From NCBI RefSeq assembly GCF_016714285.1, contig NZ_JADJNN010000010.1, positions 124,001-188,000 of the forward strand: a DNA stretch of 64,000 nucleotides, given 5' to 3'. Each line of letters begins with the position of its first letter. The stretch's first letter is position 1. The position numbers and the translations under genes are program-made. Below the pieces are notes generated by a model, which was not told the DNA's origin, searched no databases, and saw only the letters and a program-made list of their open reading frames with translations. This stretch comes from Nannocystis sp. GTDB taxonomy: Bacteria > Myxococcota_A > Polyangia > Nannocystales > Nannocystaceae. Of this stretch, positions 52,828 through 60,997 are shown in pieces.

Positions 52828-55014
52828 CGAGTCGAAGAAGCCGACGATGCGGGCCTGCTCCGCCGCGGCGAAGGCGACGAAGTGGCCGTCGCGGCCGTCC
52901 GATTGCTCGCGCATCAGGACGACGGAGGTGATGCCACCAGCGTTGCCGCTGGCGGGCAGCGGGGTGGTCGGGAGGAAGCCGCTGACGGTGTAGCTGCAGG
53001 CGTCGTGGCGCTCGTCGTCGTACTGGTTGCAGGGGCCGGGGAACAGGTTGTGGTCGCCGAGCTGGAGGCCGGCGCCGACGACGAAGCTGCCGGCGGCGCG
53101 CAGCGGGGCGTAGTTGTCGACGTGGCCGATGTATGTGAGGAGGTGCTTGGCGCCGCCTTCGAGCGGCGGCTGGCGGCGGAGCAGGGGGCTGTACACGTCG
53201 CCGTCGGAGCGGTTGACGAAGGTGTTGAAGAGCAGGAGCAGCGGGTGGGTGCTGGTGAGGGGGCGGTCGGGACGCTCCTGGAAGGCGAGCTGGAGGAGGT
53301 CGCGCGGGGGGTAGGCGTTGCCGTCGGGGAGGGTGACCTTTGGTTCGCTCTTGGCGAGGATCGCCCGCAGGAGGTTGGCGCCGGCGCCGGAGAGCACGGC
53401 GGTGTGGACCTCGGGCTCGTAGGGGAGGAAGGCGAGGCCGGCCTGGGCGCCCTGGCTGTGGCCCATGAAGAAGACGTTGGCGGGGTCGAGGGTGGCGGGC
53501 GCGGGCTCGGGGGCGCTGGCCTTGGCGAGCTCGCGGGCGAGGCGGACGCCGGTGAACTGATCGATCGCGGCTTGCAGCGGGTTGTCGCGGGCGGCGTCGG
53601 GGTTGCGCAGGTTGAAGATGAGCTGGTCGAGCGGGAGGCCCTCGACGAGGCCGTCGCTGTCGCTGTCGCCGCGGCGCTGACCGTGGAGCAGGCCCTCGAC
53701 GGAGAGGGTGGCGATGCCGACCTCGGCGAGGCGGCCGGCGAGGCCCTCGGCGATGGCGCTGCGGAAGCTGCCGCCGGTGCCGTGTGCGAACACGAGGGTG
53801 GGCCAGCCGGCGCTGGGGGCCTCGCCGGCGGGGACGGCGAGCGAGAAGCAGGCGTTTTGGACGTCGTGGAGGATGGGGACGCCGGTGGCATCGAGCTGGA
53901 TCTTGCCGCCGAGGCTGGCGTAGGGGGCGCGGCCCTCCTGGAAGATCGGCAGGGTGACGCGGCCCTGGATCTCGGTGAACTTGCTGCTGCTGGCGCCGCA
54001 GCTGCGGGCGCTGCGTTCGTCGTCGCTGAGGCCGGGGTCGCTCGAGCAGGGCGAGGGCGCGGCGGCGTCGCAGGTGTGGAGCTCGCTGACCTGCAGCGGG
54101 CCCTCGTGGACGGCCTCGCGGGCGCGGGCGAGGAGGTCGCGGTGGCGGCCGGTGGTGAACACGGTGGCGGCGACGATCTGGTCGGCGCGGAGTTCGGTGA
54201 CGCCGTCGCCGGCGGCGATGTAGTCGCGCAGGGGGGCGAAGCTCGGCCAGGCGGCGGCCTGCAGCGGGTCCTTCGGGGCTGTCCCGGAGAACATGGCCTT
54301 GAGGTCAGTGTCCTGTTCGAACTCGCCGCCGGCCTTGGGCTTGGTGCCGTCGAGGAGGACGACGGCATAGGTGGCGCCGGGGTCGAGGGGGAGGCCGTCG
54401 ATCGGCTCGATCGCCAGCCAGTTGTCGCAGATGTAGTGGTTGCCGCTGCCGGGGCCGTTCTGGGCGATGAAGGTCTGGCCGGAGAGGGTCTGGCCGTAGT
54501 CGGGGTGGCCGGGGGTGATGTTGAGGTAGCGGATGCCCTTGACCGGGCCGATGCTGACGCTGCTGCGGAACAGGACGGCGCCCTCGACCGCGAAGCCGTC
54601 GGTGTCCTGCTCGATGTGCGCCATCCAGCGGTCGATCACGGTGGCGAGCTCCGGCGCCGGGGAGAACTCGGCGGGGGCCCGTGGGAAGCCCTCGAGGTCG
54701 ATGCCGCCGCCCTTGCGCCTTGCGTCGGCGGGGAAGGGCAGGCGGAAGAAGTCGCGCCCTTGGTCCTTGCCGGCGCGCAGGTCGAAGTAGAAGCGCGGGG
54801 TCTCGTCGGCGTCGGGGGCACAGACGACGCCGGGCCAGAAATTGGGCGGGCCGCCGCTATCGGTGTCGCTATCGGTGCCGGTGCCGGTGTCGTCGGGGTC
54901 GAGGGTGGCGGAGGCGGAGCAGTTGCCGTGGCAGCTGCCGCCACCGATGTCGAGGTTGCAGGCGAGGAGGGGGAGGAGGGACGCGGCGAGGGGGGCGACC
55001 GGGGTCCAGCGCAT
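52792..55014 (-). CDS. Lipoprotein alpha/beta-hydrolase
   Basis: 740 residues from ATG 55014. Lipobox LLAC near residue 19, an Asp/Gly/Thr linker, then an extracytoplasmic region and an alpha/beta-hydrolase core with nucleophile elbow GHSQGAQ near residue 475, oxyanion-hole-type FAHGTGGS near residue 368, and late acidic/His candidates (GDHNLFPG and DGHFVAF). Lipases, esterases or polymer depolymerases of this kind are common in the outer membranes of predatory myxobacteria. Substrate unknown. The last codons are part of a triplicated sequence. Confidence 0.85.
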   Translation of the reverse strand: MRWTPVAPLAASLLPLLACNLDIGGGSCHGNCSASATLDPDDTGTGTDSDTDSGGPPNFWPGVVCAPDADETPRFYFDLRAGKDQGRDFFRLPFPADARRKGGGIDLEGFPRAPAEFSPAPELATVIDRWMAHIEQDTDGFAVEGAVLFRSSVSIGPVKGIRYLNITPGHPDYGQTLSGQTFIAQNGPGSGNHYICDNWLAIEPIDGLPLDPGATYAVVLLDGTKPKAGGEFEQDTDLKAMFSGTAPKDPLQAAAWPSFAPLRDYIAAGDGVTELRADQIVAATVFTTGRHRDLLARAREAVHEGPLQVSELHTCDAAAPSPCSSDPGLSDDERSARSCGASSSKFTEIQGRVTLPIFQEGRAPYASLGGKIQLDATGVPILHDVQNACFSLAVPAGEAPSAGWPTLVFAHGTGGSFRSAIAEGLAGRLAEVGIATLSVEGLLHGQRRGDSDSDGLVEGLPLDQLIFNLRNPDAARDNPLQAAIDQFTGVRLARELAKASAPEPAPATLDPANVFFMGHSQGAQAGLAFLPYEPEVHTAVLSGAGANLLRAILAKSEPKVTLPDGNAYPPRDLLQLAFQERPDRPLTSTHPLLLLFNTFVNRSDGDVYSPLLRRQPPLEGGAKHLLTYIGHVDNYAPLRAAGSFVVGAGLQLGDHNLFPGPCNQYDDERHDACSYTVSGFLPTTPLPASGNAGGITSVVLMREQSDGRDGHFVAFAAAEQARIVGFFDSARDGAVPVVNN

Positions 55015-55100
55015 GCGCGGAACATAGCAGCGGGACACGCGCAGGCCCAGCAATGCGCCCGGCGAAACTGCGCGCTTGGCCGGATGCGATGGGATCGTGG

Positions 55101-55120
55101 GGGACAGGTGGGGACAGGTG
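55101..55120. repeat. Tandem GGGACAGGTG pair
   Basis: GGGACAGGTG occurs twice in direct succession in the short intergenic space before the uracil-DNA glycosylase gene. It shares the ACAGGT core of the dispersed element family. Confidence 0.55.
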
Positions 55121-55182
55121 AGTGCGTGCGGGCAGGGGCTTGCGTGCGCGGTCGCGCTCGTCTAGTGGTGGCTGCGGAGCCC

Positions 55183-55983
55183 ATGCCGACCATCGCCGAG
55201 GAGATGCTGAGCGCCGCCCGCCGACTCTGTGAGGACGTCTCGCGGCTGCGCTTCGGGCCGCCGGTGACGCACGTGTACAACCCGCTCGAGTACGCCTGGG
55301 GGCCGCAGCGGCAGTACATCGAGCGCTACGGGGCGACGCGCAAGCAGGTGGTGCTACTGGGGATGAACCCGGGGCCGTTCGGGATGGGGCAGACGGGGGT
55401 GCCGTTCGGCGAGGTGTCGCGGGTGCGGGAGTTCCTCGGGATCGACGCGGCGGTGGGGCGGCCGGCGCATGAGCACCCGGAGCGGCCGGTGCAGGGCTTC
55501 GCGTGCACGCGCAGCGAGGTCAGCGGGGCGCGGGTGTGGGGGCTGGTCGAGTCGCGCTGGGGCACGGCGGAGCAGTTCTTTCGCGAGCGCTACGTCGCCA
55601 ACTACTGCCCGCTGCTGTTCATGGAGGCGAGCGGCAAGAACCGGACGCCGGACAAGCTGGCGAGCGCGGAGCGGGCGGGGCTGCAGGCGGCCTGCGATCG
55701 TCACTTGCGGCGGGTGGTCGAGCTGCTCGCGCCGGTGTGGGTGATCGGGATCGGCGGCTACGCGGAGCAGCAGGCTCGCACCGCGCTGGGGGACAGGGTG
55801 AAGATCGGGAGGATCTTGCACCCGAGCCCGGCGAGCCCGGTGGCGAACCGCGGCTGGGCCGAGGCGGCGACGGCGGAGCTGCGGGCGCTGGGGCTCGATG
55901 TACCTGACCTGAAGGACAGGTCGATGGGGGCGGCCCCGGTGAAGGTGGCCGCGCGGGCGCGGGTCAGTCCGGCGCGCGGCTGA
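55183..55983 (+). CDS. SMUG1-type uracil-DNA glycosylase
   Basis: 266 residues from ATG 55183. Motif 1 GMNPGPFGMGQTGVPFG near residue 65, which in SMUG1 holds the catalytic Asn and the uracil pocket, and motif 2 HPSPASP near residue 210, whose His intercalates or stabilises the flipped base. It removes uracil and oxidised pyrimidines from DNA to start base-excision repair. The surrounding NYCPLLFMEASGKNRTPDKL also matches SMUG1 proteins. The C-terminal 25 residues include a translated dispersed repeat (VPDLKDRS), which may have lengthened the tail. Confidence 0.92.
   Translation: MPTIAEEMLSAARRLCEDVSRLRFGPPVTHVYNPLEYAWGPQRQYIERYGATRKQVVLLGMNPGPFGMGQTGVPFGEVSRVREFLGIDAAVGRPAHEHPERPVQGFACTRSEVSGARVWGLVESRWGTAEQFFRERYVANYCPLLFMEASGKNRTPDKLASAERAGLQAACDRHLRRVVELLAPVWVIGIGGYAEQQARTALGDRVKIGRILHPSPASPVANRGWAEAATAELRALGLDVPDLKDRSMGAAPVKVAARARVSPARG
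55901..55922. repeat. Dispersed palindromic element in the glycosylase gene 3' end
   Basis: ACCTGACCTGAAGGACAGGT reads as an interrupted palindrome (ACCTG ... CAGGT) and contains the CTGAAGGACAGG module found in other copies. Confidence 0.6.
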
Positions 55984-56171
55984 GTCGCTCGGCGAGGGGT
56001 GTCCGGTCGGGGCGGTGCTCGTCGGGCGGGGGTGTCCGGTCGGGGCGGTGTTCGCGGCGCGCGGGCATCGGGCGGTGGGCGTGGGGGGCGATGGTCGCGG
56101 CGCGGGTATCCGGGCGGTGGACGCGGGGGCTATGCTCACGGCGCGTCGGCAGGGCGCGTGGAGGACGAGCC

Positions 56172-57574
56172 ATGAAGTTGCACACGGTGGACGTGGCGGT
56201 GATCGGCGCCGGGACGGCGGGGCTCACGGCCCAGCGAGCGGCGCGCAAGGCGGGGGCGACGGCGTTGATGATCGACCGCGGGCCGCTCGGCACGACCTGC
56301 GCGCGGGTCGGCTGCATGCCGTCGAAGCTGTTGATCGCGGCCGGTGAGGCGGCCCACGCGGTGCATGCGGCGGGGATGTTCGGGGTCCACGCCGGGACCC
56401 CGCGGATCGACGGTCCGGCGGTGCTGGGTCGGGTCCGCAGCGAGCGCGACCGCTTCGTCTCGTTCGTGCTGGCCGACTGCGAGAGGCTGGCGGCGGCGGG
56501 TGAGCTGCTCGCGGGCGAGGCGCGGGTGATCGCGCCGGATCTGCTGCAGGTCGGGGAGTCGATGCAGGTGCGCTTCGCCGGGCTGGTGGTGGCGACCGGG
56601 ACGGTGCCGGCGATCCCCGCGGTGTTCATGGCGCTGCCGCACGAGCTGTTGTTGACCAACGAGGCGGTGTTCGAGCTGGCCGACCTGCCGGCGAGCGTGC
56701 TGGTGGTCGGGGCCGGGCCGATCGGGCTCGAGCTCGGCCAGGCGCTGCAGCGCCTTGGGGTGCGGGTGACGATCATCGGCAACCGCGGGGTGCTCGGGCC
56801 GCTGCGCGACGAGGCGGTCAAGGGGGCCGCGTACGCGGCGCTGCGGCGGGAGCTCGAGCTGCACACGCAATATATCCTCGAGGACATCCGGGTCGGCGGC
56901 GACGGGGTGACGATGCGCTACCGCGGCGACGACGGGGCGCTGCGGACCGGGACCTGGGAGCGGGTGCTGGTGGCGGCGGGGCGCAGGTCGCAGCTGCACG
57001 GGTTGGGGCTCGAGCGCGCAGGGGTGGAGCTCGACGCGCAGGGGCAGCCGCGGGGCTTCGACCCGCACACGCTGCGGGTCGCGGAGACGCCGGTGTTCCT
57101 CGCGGGCGACGTGTCAGGGCTGCGGCCGCTGCTGCACGAGGCGAGCGACGAGGGGCACATCGCGGGGGCGAACGCGGCGAGCCTGCCGGGCGGGGTGGTG
57201 GCGAGGCCGCGGCGTTGCCCTTGAGCGTGGTGTTCACCGACCCGCAGCTGGTGGTGGTCGGGGACGGGAGCACGCATACGCGGGCCGAGACGCACGCGTT
57301 CGGCGAGGTCGACTGGGGGCGTCAGGGGCGGGCACGGGTGCTCGGGAAGAACGTCGGGCTGACGCGGGTGTGGGCGACGCGGGCGGACGGGGTGCTGCGC
57401 GCGGCGGAGATGGCGGGGCCGGGGGCGGAGCACATGGGGCACCTGCTGGCCTGGGCGGTACAGCAGGGGCTGAGCGTCGAGCGGGCGCTGGAGATGCCGT
57501 TTTATCACCCGGTGCTCGAGGAGGGGCTGCGGACGGCGCTGCAGGGGCTGCGGGCGGCGTTGCGCGGGGGGTGA
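56172..57574 (+). CDS. FAD/NAD disulfide oxidoreductase (dihydrolipoamide dehydrogenase family), one frameshift
   Basis: About 467 residues after repair. FAD-binding GAGTAGLTA near residue 13, redox-active disulfide GTTCARVGCMPSK near residue 41 (CxxxxC), NAD-binding VVGAGPIGLELG near residue 180, a second FAD motif VFLAGDVSG near residue 310, and C-terminal dimer domain with the catalytic FYHPVLEE His-Glu pair. The frame breaks near 57195-57220 in a GC-rich stretch; the remainder is open (LSVVFTDPQLVVVG). Members reduce lipoamide, mercury, glutathione or other thiol partners, and the partner here cannot be told. Starts at ATG 56172. Confidence 0.88.
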
Positions 57575-57700
57575 TTGAATTGTGATTCAATCATTATTCT
57601 CGCCAAAGACTGTGCGGATTCGGCGCGAATGCGGCCAGTTCTGGGCTGGATGGGCTCAGAATGGCAAATGATTGAATCGAAGATTCTTGGTTGAATCGCG
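57572..57700. promoter_or_regulatory. A/T-rich intergenic island with TGATTGAAT palindromes
   Basis: Perfect inverted repeat TGATTGAAT-TGTG-ATTCAATCA at 57572-57593, starting on the oxidoreductase stop codon. GATTGAATCG and GGTTGAATCG recur at about 57668 and 57690. The base composition contrasts sharply with the surroundings. It may be a bidirectional terminator between convergent genes or a binding site for a dimeric regulator. Confidence 0.5.
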
Positions 57701-57735
57701 TGCGCCGCCGCGGGTAGGCGGCGGCGCAGGGCGGA

Positions 57736-59232
57736 TCACTTCACGAGGTCGGCGAGGGTGCGGGGGGCGACCTTGAAGTTGTCGAAGGTGTAGGCGAGGG
57801 GGCCGGTGATGCTCGTGTAGGTGTCGCCGATCTTGGGGGCGACCCAGTCGGCCTTGGCGAAGAACAGGTCGTCGACGCGGAGCTTGGTGTCGACGATGAA
57901 CTCGTTGTTCATGTCGATGGCGGCGCTGACCTTGGCGTTCTTCACCTGGACCAGCACGCCCTCGTAGTTCTCGGCCTTGGCGCCGCCGGTGGCGACCTCG
58001 GCGGAGGTGACGACGGCGGGGGCGGGGACCGGGGCGGTGCCGGTCTTGATGATGTCCGCGGGCTTGGCGATCTTGATCTCGCTGTAGGTGAAGAACTCGT
58101 CGTAGGTGCCGGCGATGGTGAGCACGTCGCCGGGGGCCACGGCGACCTTGTTGCCGCCGATGTAGACGAAGATGCCGGAGTACTCGCCGCCCTTGGGGTC
58201 CTGGACGAAGAAGCCGTCCTGCTTGAAGGTGAGGCCGCTGGTGGCGATCACGCCCTCGACGGTGACGGGATCCATGAGCTGGAACTTGCCCATCTGGATG
58301 TCGTAGATGGTGTCGGACATGCCGCCGCCGGTGGTGTCGCCGGTGGTGCCGCCGGTGGTGTCGCCCGGGTCGCCGAGGTCGGCGAGGCTGCGCGGGGCGA
58401 TCTGGAACTGGTCGAAGCTGTAGAGCAGCGGGCCGATGACGGTGGGGTACACGTCGCCCTGCTTGGGCTTGGGCGCCTGACCGAGGTCGAACAGGAAGTA
58501 GTCGGAGACGCGGGCGCCGCCCTCGACCTCGAACTGGCCGATGTCGATCGCGGGGTCGGTGACGACGGCGTCGTCGATCTCGACCAGCACACCCTCGTAG
58601 TTCTCGGCCTTGGGTCCGCCGGTGGCGATGTCGGCGGACTGCACGAGCGCGGGCGCCGGGACCTGGCCCTGGCCGACCACGGTGATGTCGCCGACGGCCT
58701 TGACGACCAGCTGGCTGTTGTCGAAGAATTCGCTGTAGCTGGCGGTGATGTCGACGATGCTGCCGGGCGGGGCGTCGAGGGCGGCCGTCACCTCGTCGTA
58801 CATGTACACGGCGATGCCGGAGTACTCGCCGCCCTCGGGCTCCTCGACGAACATGGTGCCCTTGAGGTCCTTGAGCTTGACCGGCGAGGTGACGATGACG
58901 CCCTTGATCGTGACGACATCATCGACCGCGAACTTGCCCATCTGCACGTCGTAGATCGTGACGTCGGCGCCGCCGCTGTCGGTGGTGCTCTGGCCGGTCG
59001 GGCTGGTGGTGGCGTCGCTGGTCGAGCCCGACGGGTTGGTCGGGGTGTCGGTGGTCGGGGTGTCGGTGGTCGGGGTGTCGCTCGTCGCGTCGGTGGCGGT
59101 GGCGCTGGCGGTGCCGGTCGTGCCGGTCGTGCCGGCGCTGGTCGCCTCGGTGTCGCTGGTGGCGGGCGTCTCGGTGCACGCGGCGAGGGCCAGCGCGAGG
59201 ATGGGGAGGGCGGTCAATCCACGGTGCTGCAT
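57736..59232 (-). CDS. Lipoprotein with two tandem OB-fold-like domains
   Basis: 498 residues. Lipobox LAAC near residue 19, a Thr/Ser-rich linker of about 65 residues, then two homologous units of about 190 residues each beginning IYDVQMGKF and IYDIQMGKF. Each has VTIKGVIVTSP or VTVEGVIATSG, GGEYSGI(A/F)VY, a KAENYEGVLV segment and GPL.Y.FD(Q/N)F near its end. The strand pattern is that of nuclease-associated OB folds (YhcR/ExeM type), but no nuclease domain is attached. Probably a cell-surface ligand-binding protein; tandem duplication is clear, function unknown. Confidence 0.8.
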   Translation of the reverse strand: MQHRGLTALPILALALAACTETPATSDTEATSAGTTGTTGTASATATDATSDTPTTDTPTTDTPTNPSGSTSDATTSPTGQSTTDSGGADVTIYDVQMGKFAVDDVVTIKGVIVTSPVKLKDLKGTMFVEEPEGGEYSGIAVYMYDEVTAALDAPPGSIVDITASYSEFFDNSQLVVKAVGDITVVGQGQVPAPALVQSADIATGGPKAENYEGVLVEIDDAVVTDPAIDIGQFEVEGGARVSDYFLFDLGQAPKPKQGDVYPTVIGPLLYSFDQFQIAPRSLADLGDPGDTTGGTTGDTTGGGMSDTIYDIQMGKFQLMDPVTVEGVIATSGLTFKQDGFFVQDPKGGEYSGIFVYIGGNKVAVAPGDVLTIAGTYDEFFTYSEIKIAKPADIIKTGTAPVPAPAVVTSAEVATGGAKAENYEGVLVQVKNAKVSAAIDMNNEFIVDTKLRVDDLFFAKADWVAPKIGDTYTSITGPLAYTFDNFKVAPRTLADLVK

Positions 59233-59344
59233 AAGGGTGCGCGAGCATTAGCACCGCGCTGGCGCGGATAAAACCGCCGGGCGCGAAATTTTCCGGGTTG
59301 TCACCTGGGCGCCGCGGCGGGGCTCGCGGCGGACGACCCACGCA

Positions 59345-59385
59345 CAAACAAAGAGGGCCTCGCAGCGGCTGCTGCGAGGCCCTCT
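59345..59385 (-). terminator. Intrinsic terminator of tRNA-Arg
   Basis: Perfect 15-bp stem (AGAGGGCCTCGCAGC at 59352-59366 and its complement at 59371-59385) with a 4-nt loop. On the minus strand it is followed by TTTGTTTGT and lies 5 nt beyond the tRNA 3' end. Confidence 0.88.
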
Positions 59386-59389
59386 GGAG

Positions 59390-59463
59390 CGCACCCGGAA
59401 GGATTCGAACCTACGACCCTCGGTTCCGTAGACCGATGCTCTATCCAACTGAGCTACGGGTGC
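59390..59463 (-). tRNA. tRNA-Arg (anticodon ACG)
   Basis: The minus strand folds as a complete cloverleaf: acceptor GCACCCG/CGGGTGC with discriminator G, D arm GCTC...GAGC, anticodon loop CTACGGA (ACG), T arm with TTCGAAT. CCA is not encoded. A strong terminator follows. Confidence 0.96.
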
Positions 59464-59615
59464 AGCTGGATGTCCCCTTGGCAGGGGCCGCGGAACCTAT
59501 CAAGGGCGCCCCTGCGAAGCAAGCTCGTCGCGGGGAGGAGCTGGGTGGCGAGCGGAGCGGGAACTCACGCGTTCTGCTTCGGGGAATGGTTTCGGGGAAT
59601 GGCTGCGGGCGTGGC

Positions 59616-59637
59616 TGTCTCCAAGGACAGGTCAGGT
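59616..59637. repeat. Dispersed palindromic element near the CPBP gene end
   Basis: CTGTCTCCAAGGACAGGTCAG contains CTGTC/GACAG in inverted orientation and the AAGGACAGGTC module. It overlaps the end of the CPBP protease gene. Confidence 0.5.
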
Positions 59638-60663
59638 GGGTGGGGCGAGGAGGAGGATGGCGAGGGTGACGGCGTTGTTGCCGAGGTGGACGGCGACGGC
59701 GGCGGAGAGGCGGCCGGTGCGGGCGTGGACGTGGGCGAACACGAGGCCGAGCCAGGCGTAGACGACGAAGCCCTGGAGGTTGCCGTGGAAGGCGGCGAAC
59801 AGGAAGGCGGAGGCGAGGTAGGCCGCGAGCGGGCCGCCGCGTCGCCAGGTGCGGCGCAGGAGCTGGCCGCGGAAGAACAGCTCCTCGCCGATCGGCGCGA
59901 GGACGAGGGCGGAGAAGCAGAGGATCGCCAGCTCGGGGCGGCGCAGGTCGCCGCTGGCCGTGAGCTCGAGGACCAGGCCCTGCTCGACGACCGGGGCGCC
60001 GAGCAGGTGCATCAGCACGGCGAGCAGGTAGCTGCCGGCGACGGCGACGAGCAGGTGAAGGGCGACCTGGGCGGCGCTGTCGCGGGCGTCGCTGCGCGGC
60101 CAGGGCTGCTCGGGCAGGCCGGGGGAGCCGGGTATGCGGTGGTCGATCTGGTTGGCGACGCGGTGGTCGAGCCAGCGACCGACGCCGCGGTAGAGGAAGG
60201 CCGCGACGAGGGTGGCCAGTGGGGTGAGCACGACCGCGTGGGCCTGGTGGATCTTCTCGGGGCTGAGGTCGGGGCGGCCGAACACCGCGTCGAGCAGGCC
60301 GAAGATCGCCGCCTGCAGCCCGGGCACGCCGAGCACCAGGCTGAGGCCGCAGAAGAAGGTGAGCGCGGCCAGCAGCAGCTCGCTCGCGCCAGCCAAAGCC
60401 GGAGTCAGGCCCGGAGTCAGGCCCGCGGAGGGTGGCTCCTGCACCGGCGAGACTGTGCACCACGGGTCTGCGCCCGCACAAGCCTGGGCACCCGAGGGAC
60501 CCGAAGGAGCCGCGCCAAGGAGCCCTGCCGGGCTGACGCCGAGTGCCCGGGTGCCCGGGCGAGAGTCCTGGGTCGGCGCCAGTCCGCGCGGTGAGCCGCG
60601 CTTGCAACGGCGGGCAAACACGGATAGGTTGCACCCCCGCGAAACAGCCAGGGGTTCGTGCAT
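59632..60663 (-). CDS. CPBP family intramembrane metalloprotease
   Basis: Up to 343 residues if it starts at ATG 60663; the first 60 residues are low-complexity and the true start may be later (for example GTG 60621). Several membrane spans (LLLAALTFFCGLSLVLGV, VVLTPLATLVAAFLY, LLVAVAGSYLLAVLMHLLG). The CPBP/Abi signature is complete: GEELFFRG (EExxxR), AFHGNLQGF (FxxxH) and HLGNN. These proteases process membrane proteins, or CAAX-like substrates in the eukaryotic relatives. It lies between two tRNA genes. Confidence 0.85.
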   Translation of the reverse strand: MHEPLAVSRGCNLSVFARRCKRGSPRGLAPTQDSRPGTRALGVSPAGLLGAAPSGPSGAQACAGADPWCTVSPVQEPPSAGLTPGLTPALAGASELLLAALTFFCGLSLVLGVPGLQAAIFGLLDAVFGRPDLSPEKIHQAHAVVLTPLATLVAAFLYRGVGRWLDHRVANQIDHRIPGSPGLPEQPWPRSDARDSAAQVALHLLVAVAGSYLLAVLMHLLGAPVVEQGLVLELTASGDLRRPELAILCFSALVLAPIGEELFFRGQLLRRTWRRGGPLAAYLASAFLFAAFHGNLQGFVVYAWLGLVFAHVHARTGRLSAAVAVHLGNNAVTLAILLLAPPT

Positions 60664-60687
60664 CCGGCACGCGCCCCGAAAACCCCA

Positions 60688-60776
60688 GGAACGGTGGCCG
60701 AGTGGCTGAAGGCACAGGTTTGCTAAACCTGCGTAGGGGGTAACCTCTACCGAGGGTTCGAATCCCTCCCGTTCCG
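60688..60776 (+). tRNA. tRNA-Ser (anticodon GCT)
   Basis: 89 nt with acceptor GGAACGG/CCGTTCC and discriminator G, D-loop GGCCGAGTGGCTGAAGGC, anticodon loop TTGCTAA (GCT), a long variable arm typical of serine tRNAs, and T arm with GGGTTCGAATCCC. CCA is not encoded. Confidence 0.96.
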
Positions 60777-60778
60777 CT

Positions 60779-60815
60779 GAGCCGCCCTCGTTCGTCGACG
60801 GGCGGCTCTTTTGTT
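60779..60815 (+). terminator. Intrinsic terminator of tRNA-Ser
   Basis: GAGCCGCCC at 60779-60787 pairs with GGGCGGCTC at 60800-60808, followed by TTTTGTTT, just 2 nt after the tRNA. Confidence 0.88.
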
Positions 60816-60997
60816 TGCGGCACAGGCTGCGGCTCAGGCGCGGGCCGAGAAAAATTCGATCCGGTGGGGCGTCCGGCGTCGCTATCCTGGAGCCGGCCCC
60901 GCCTGTCCGATCGGTCAGGTGCGTGCGCGGGCGCCCGTCGACGGGCTCCGCGTCGCGGTCGTACGATGGCCGGACGGTCCCCTCCCCGAGGTCGCGC

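Noticed and set aside
59390..60776. tRNA genes as the attachment site of the 38.9 kb integrase
   Set aside because: They lie about 19 kb away, both are complete, and no duplicated tRNA 3' end was seen near the integrase.
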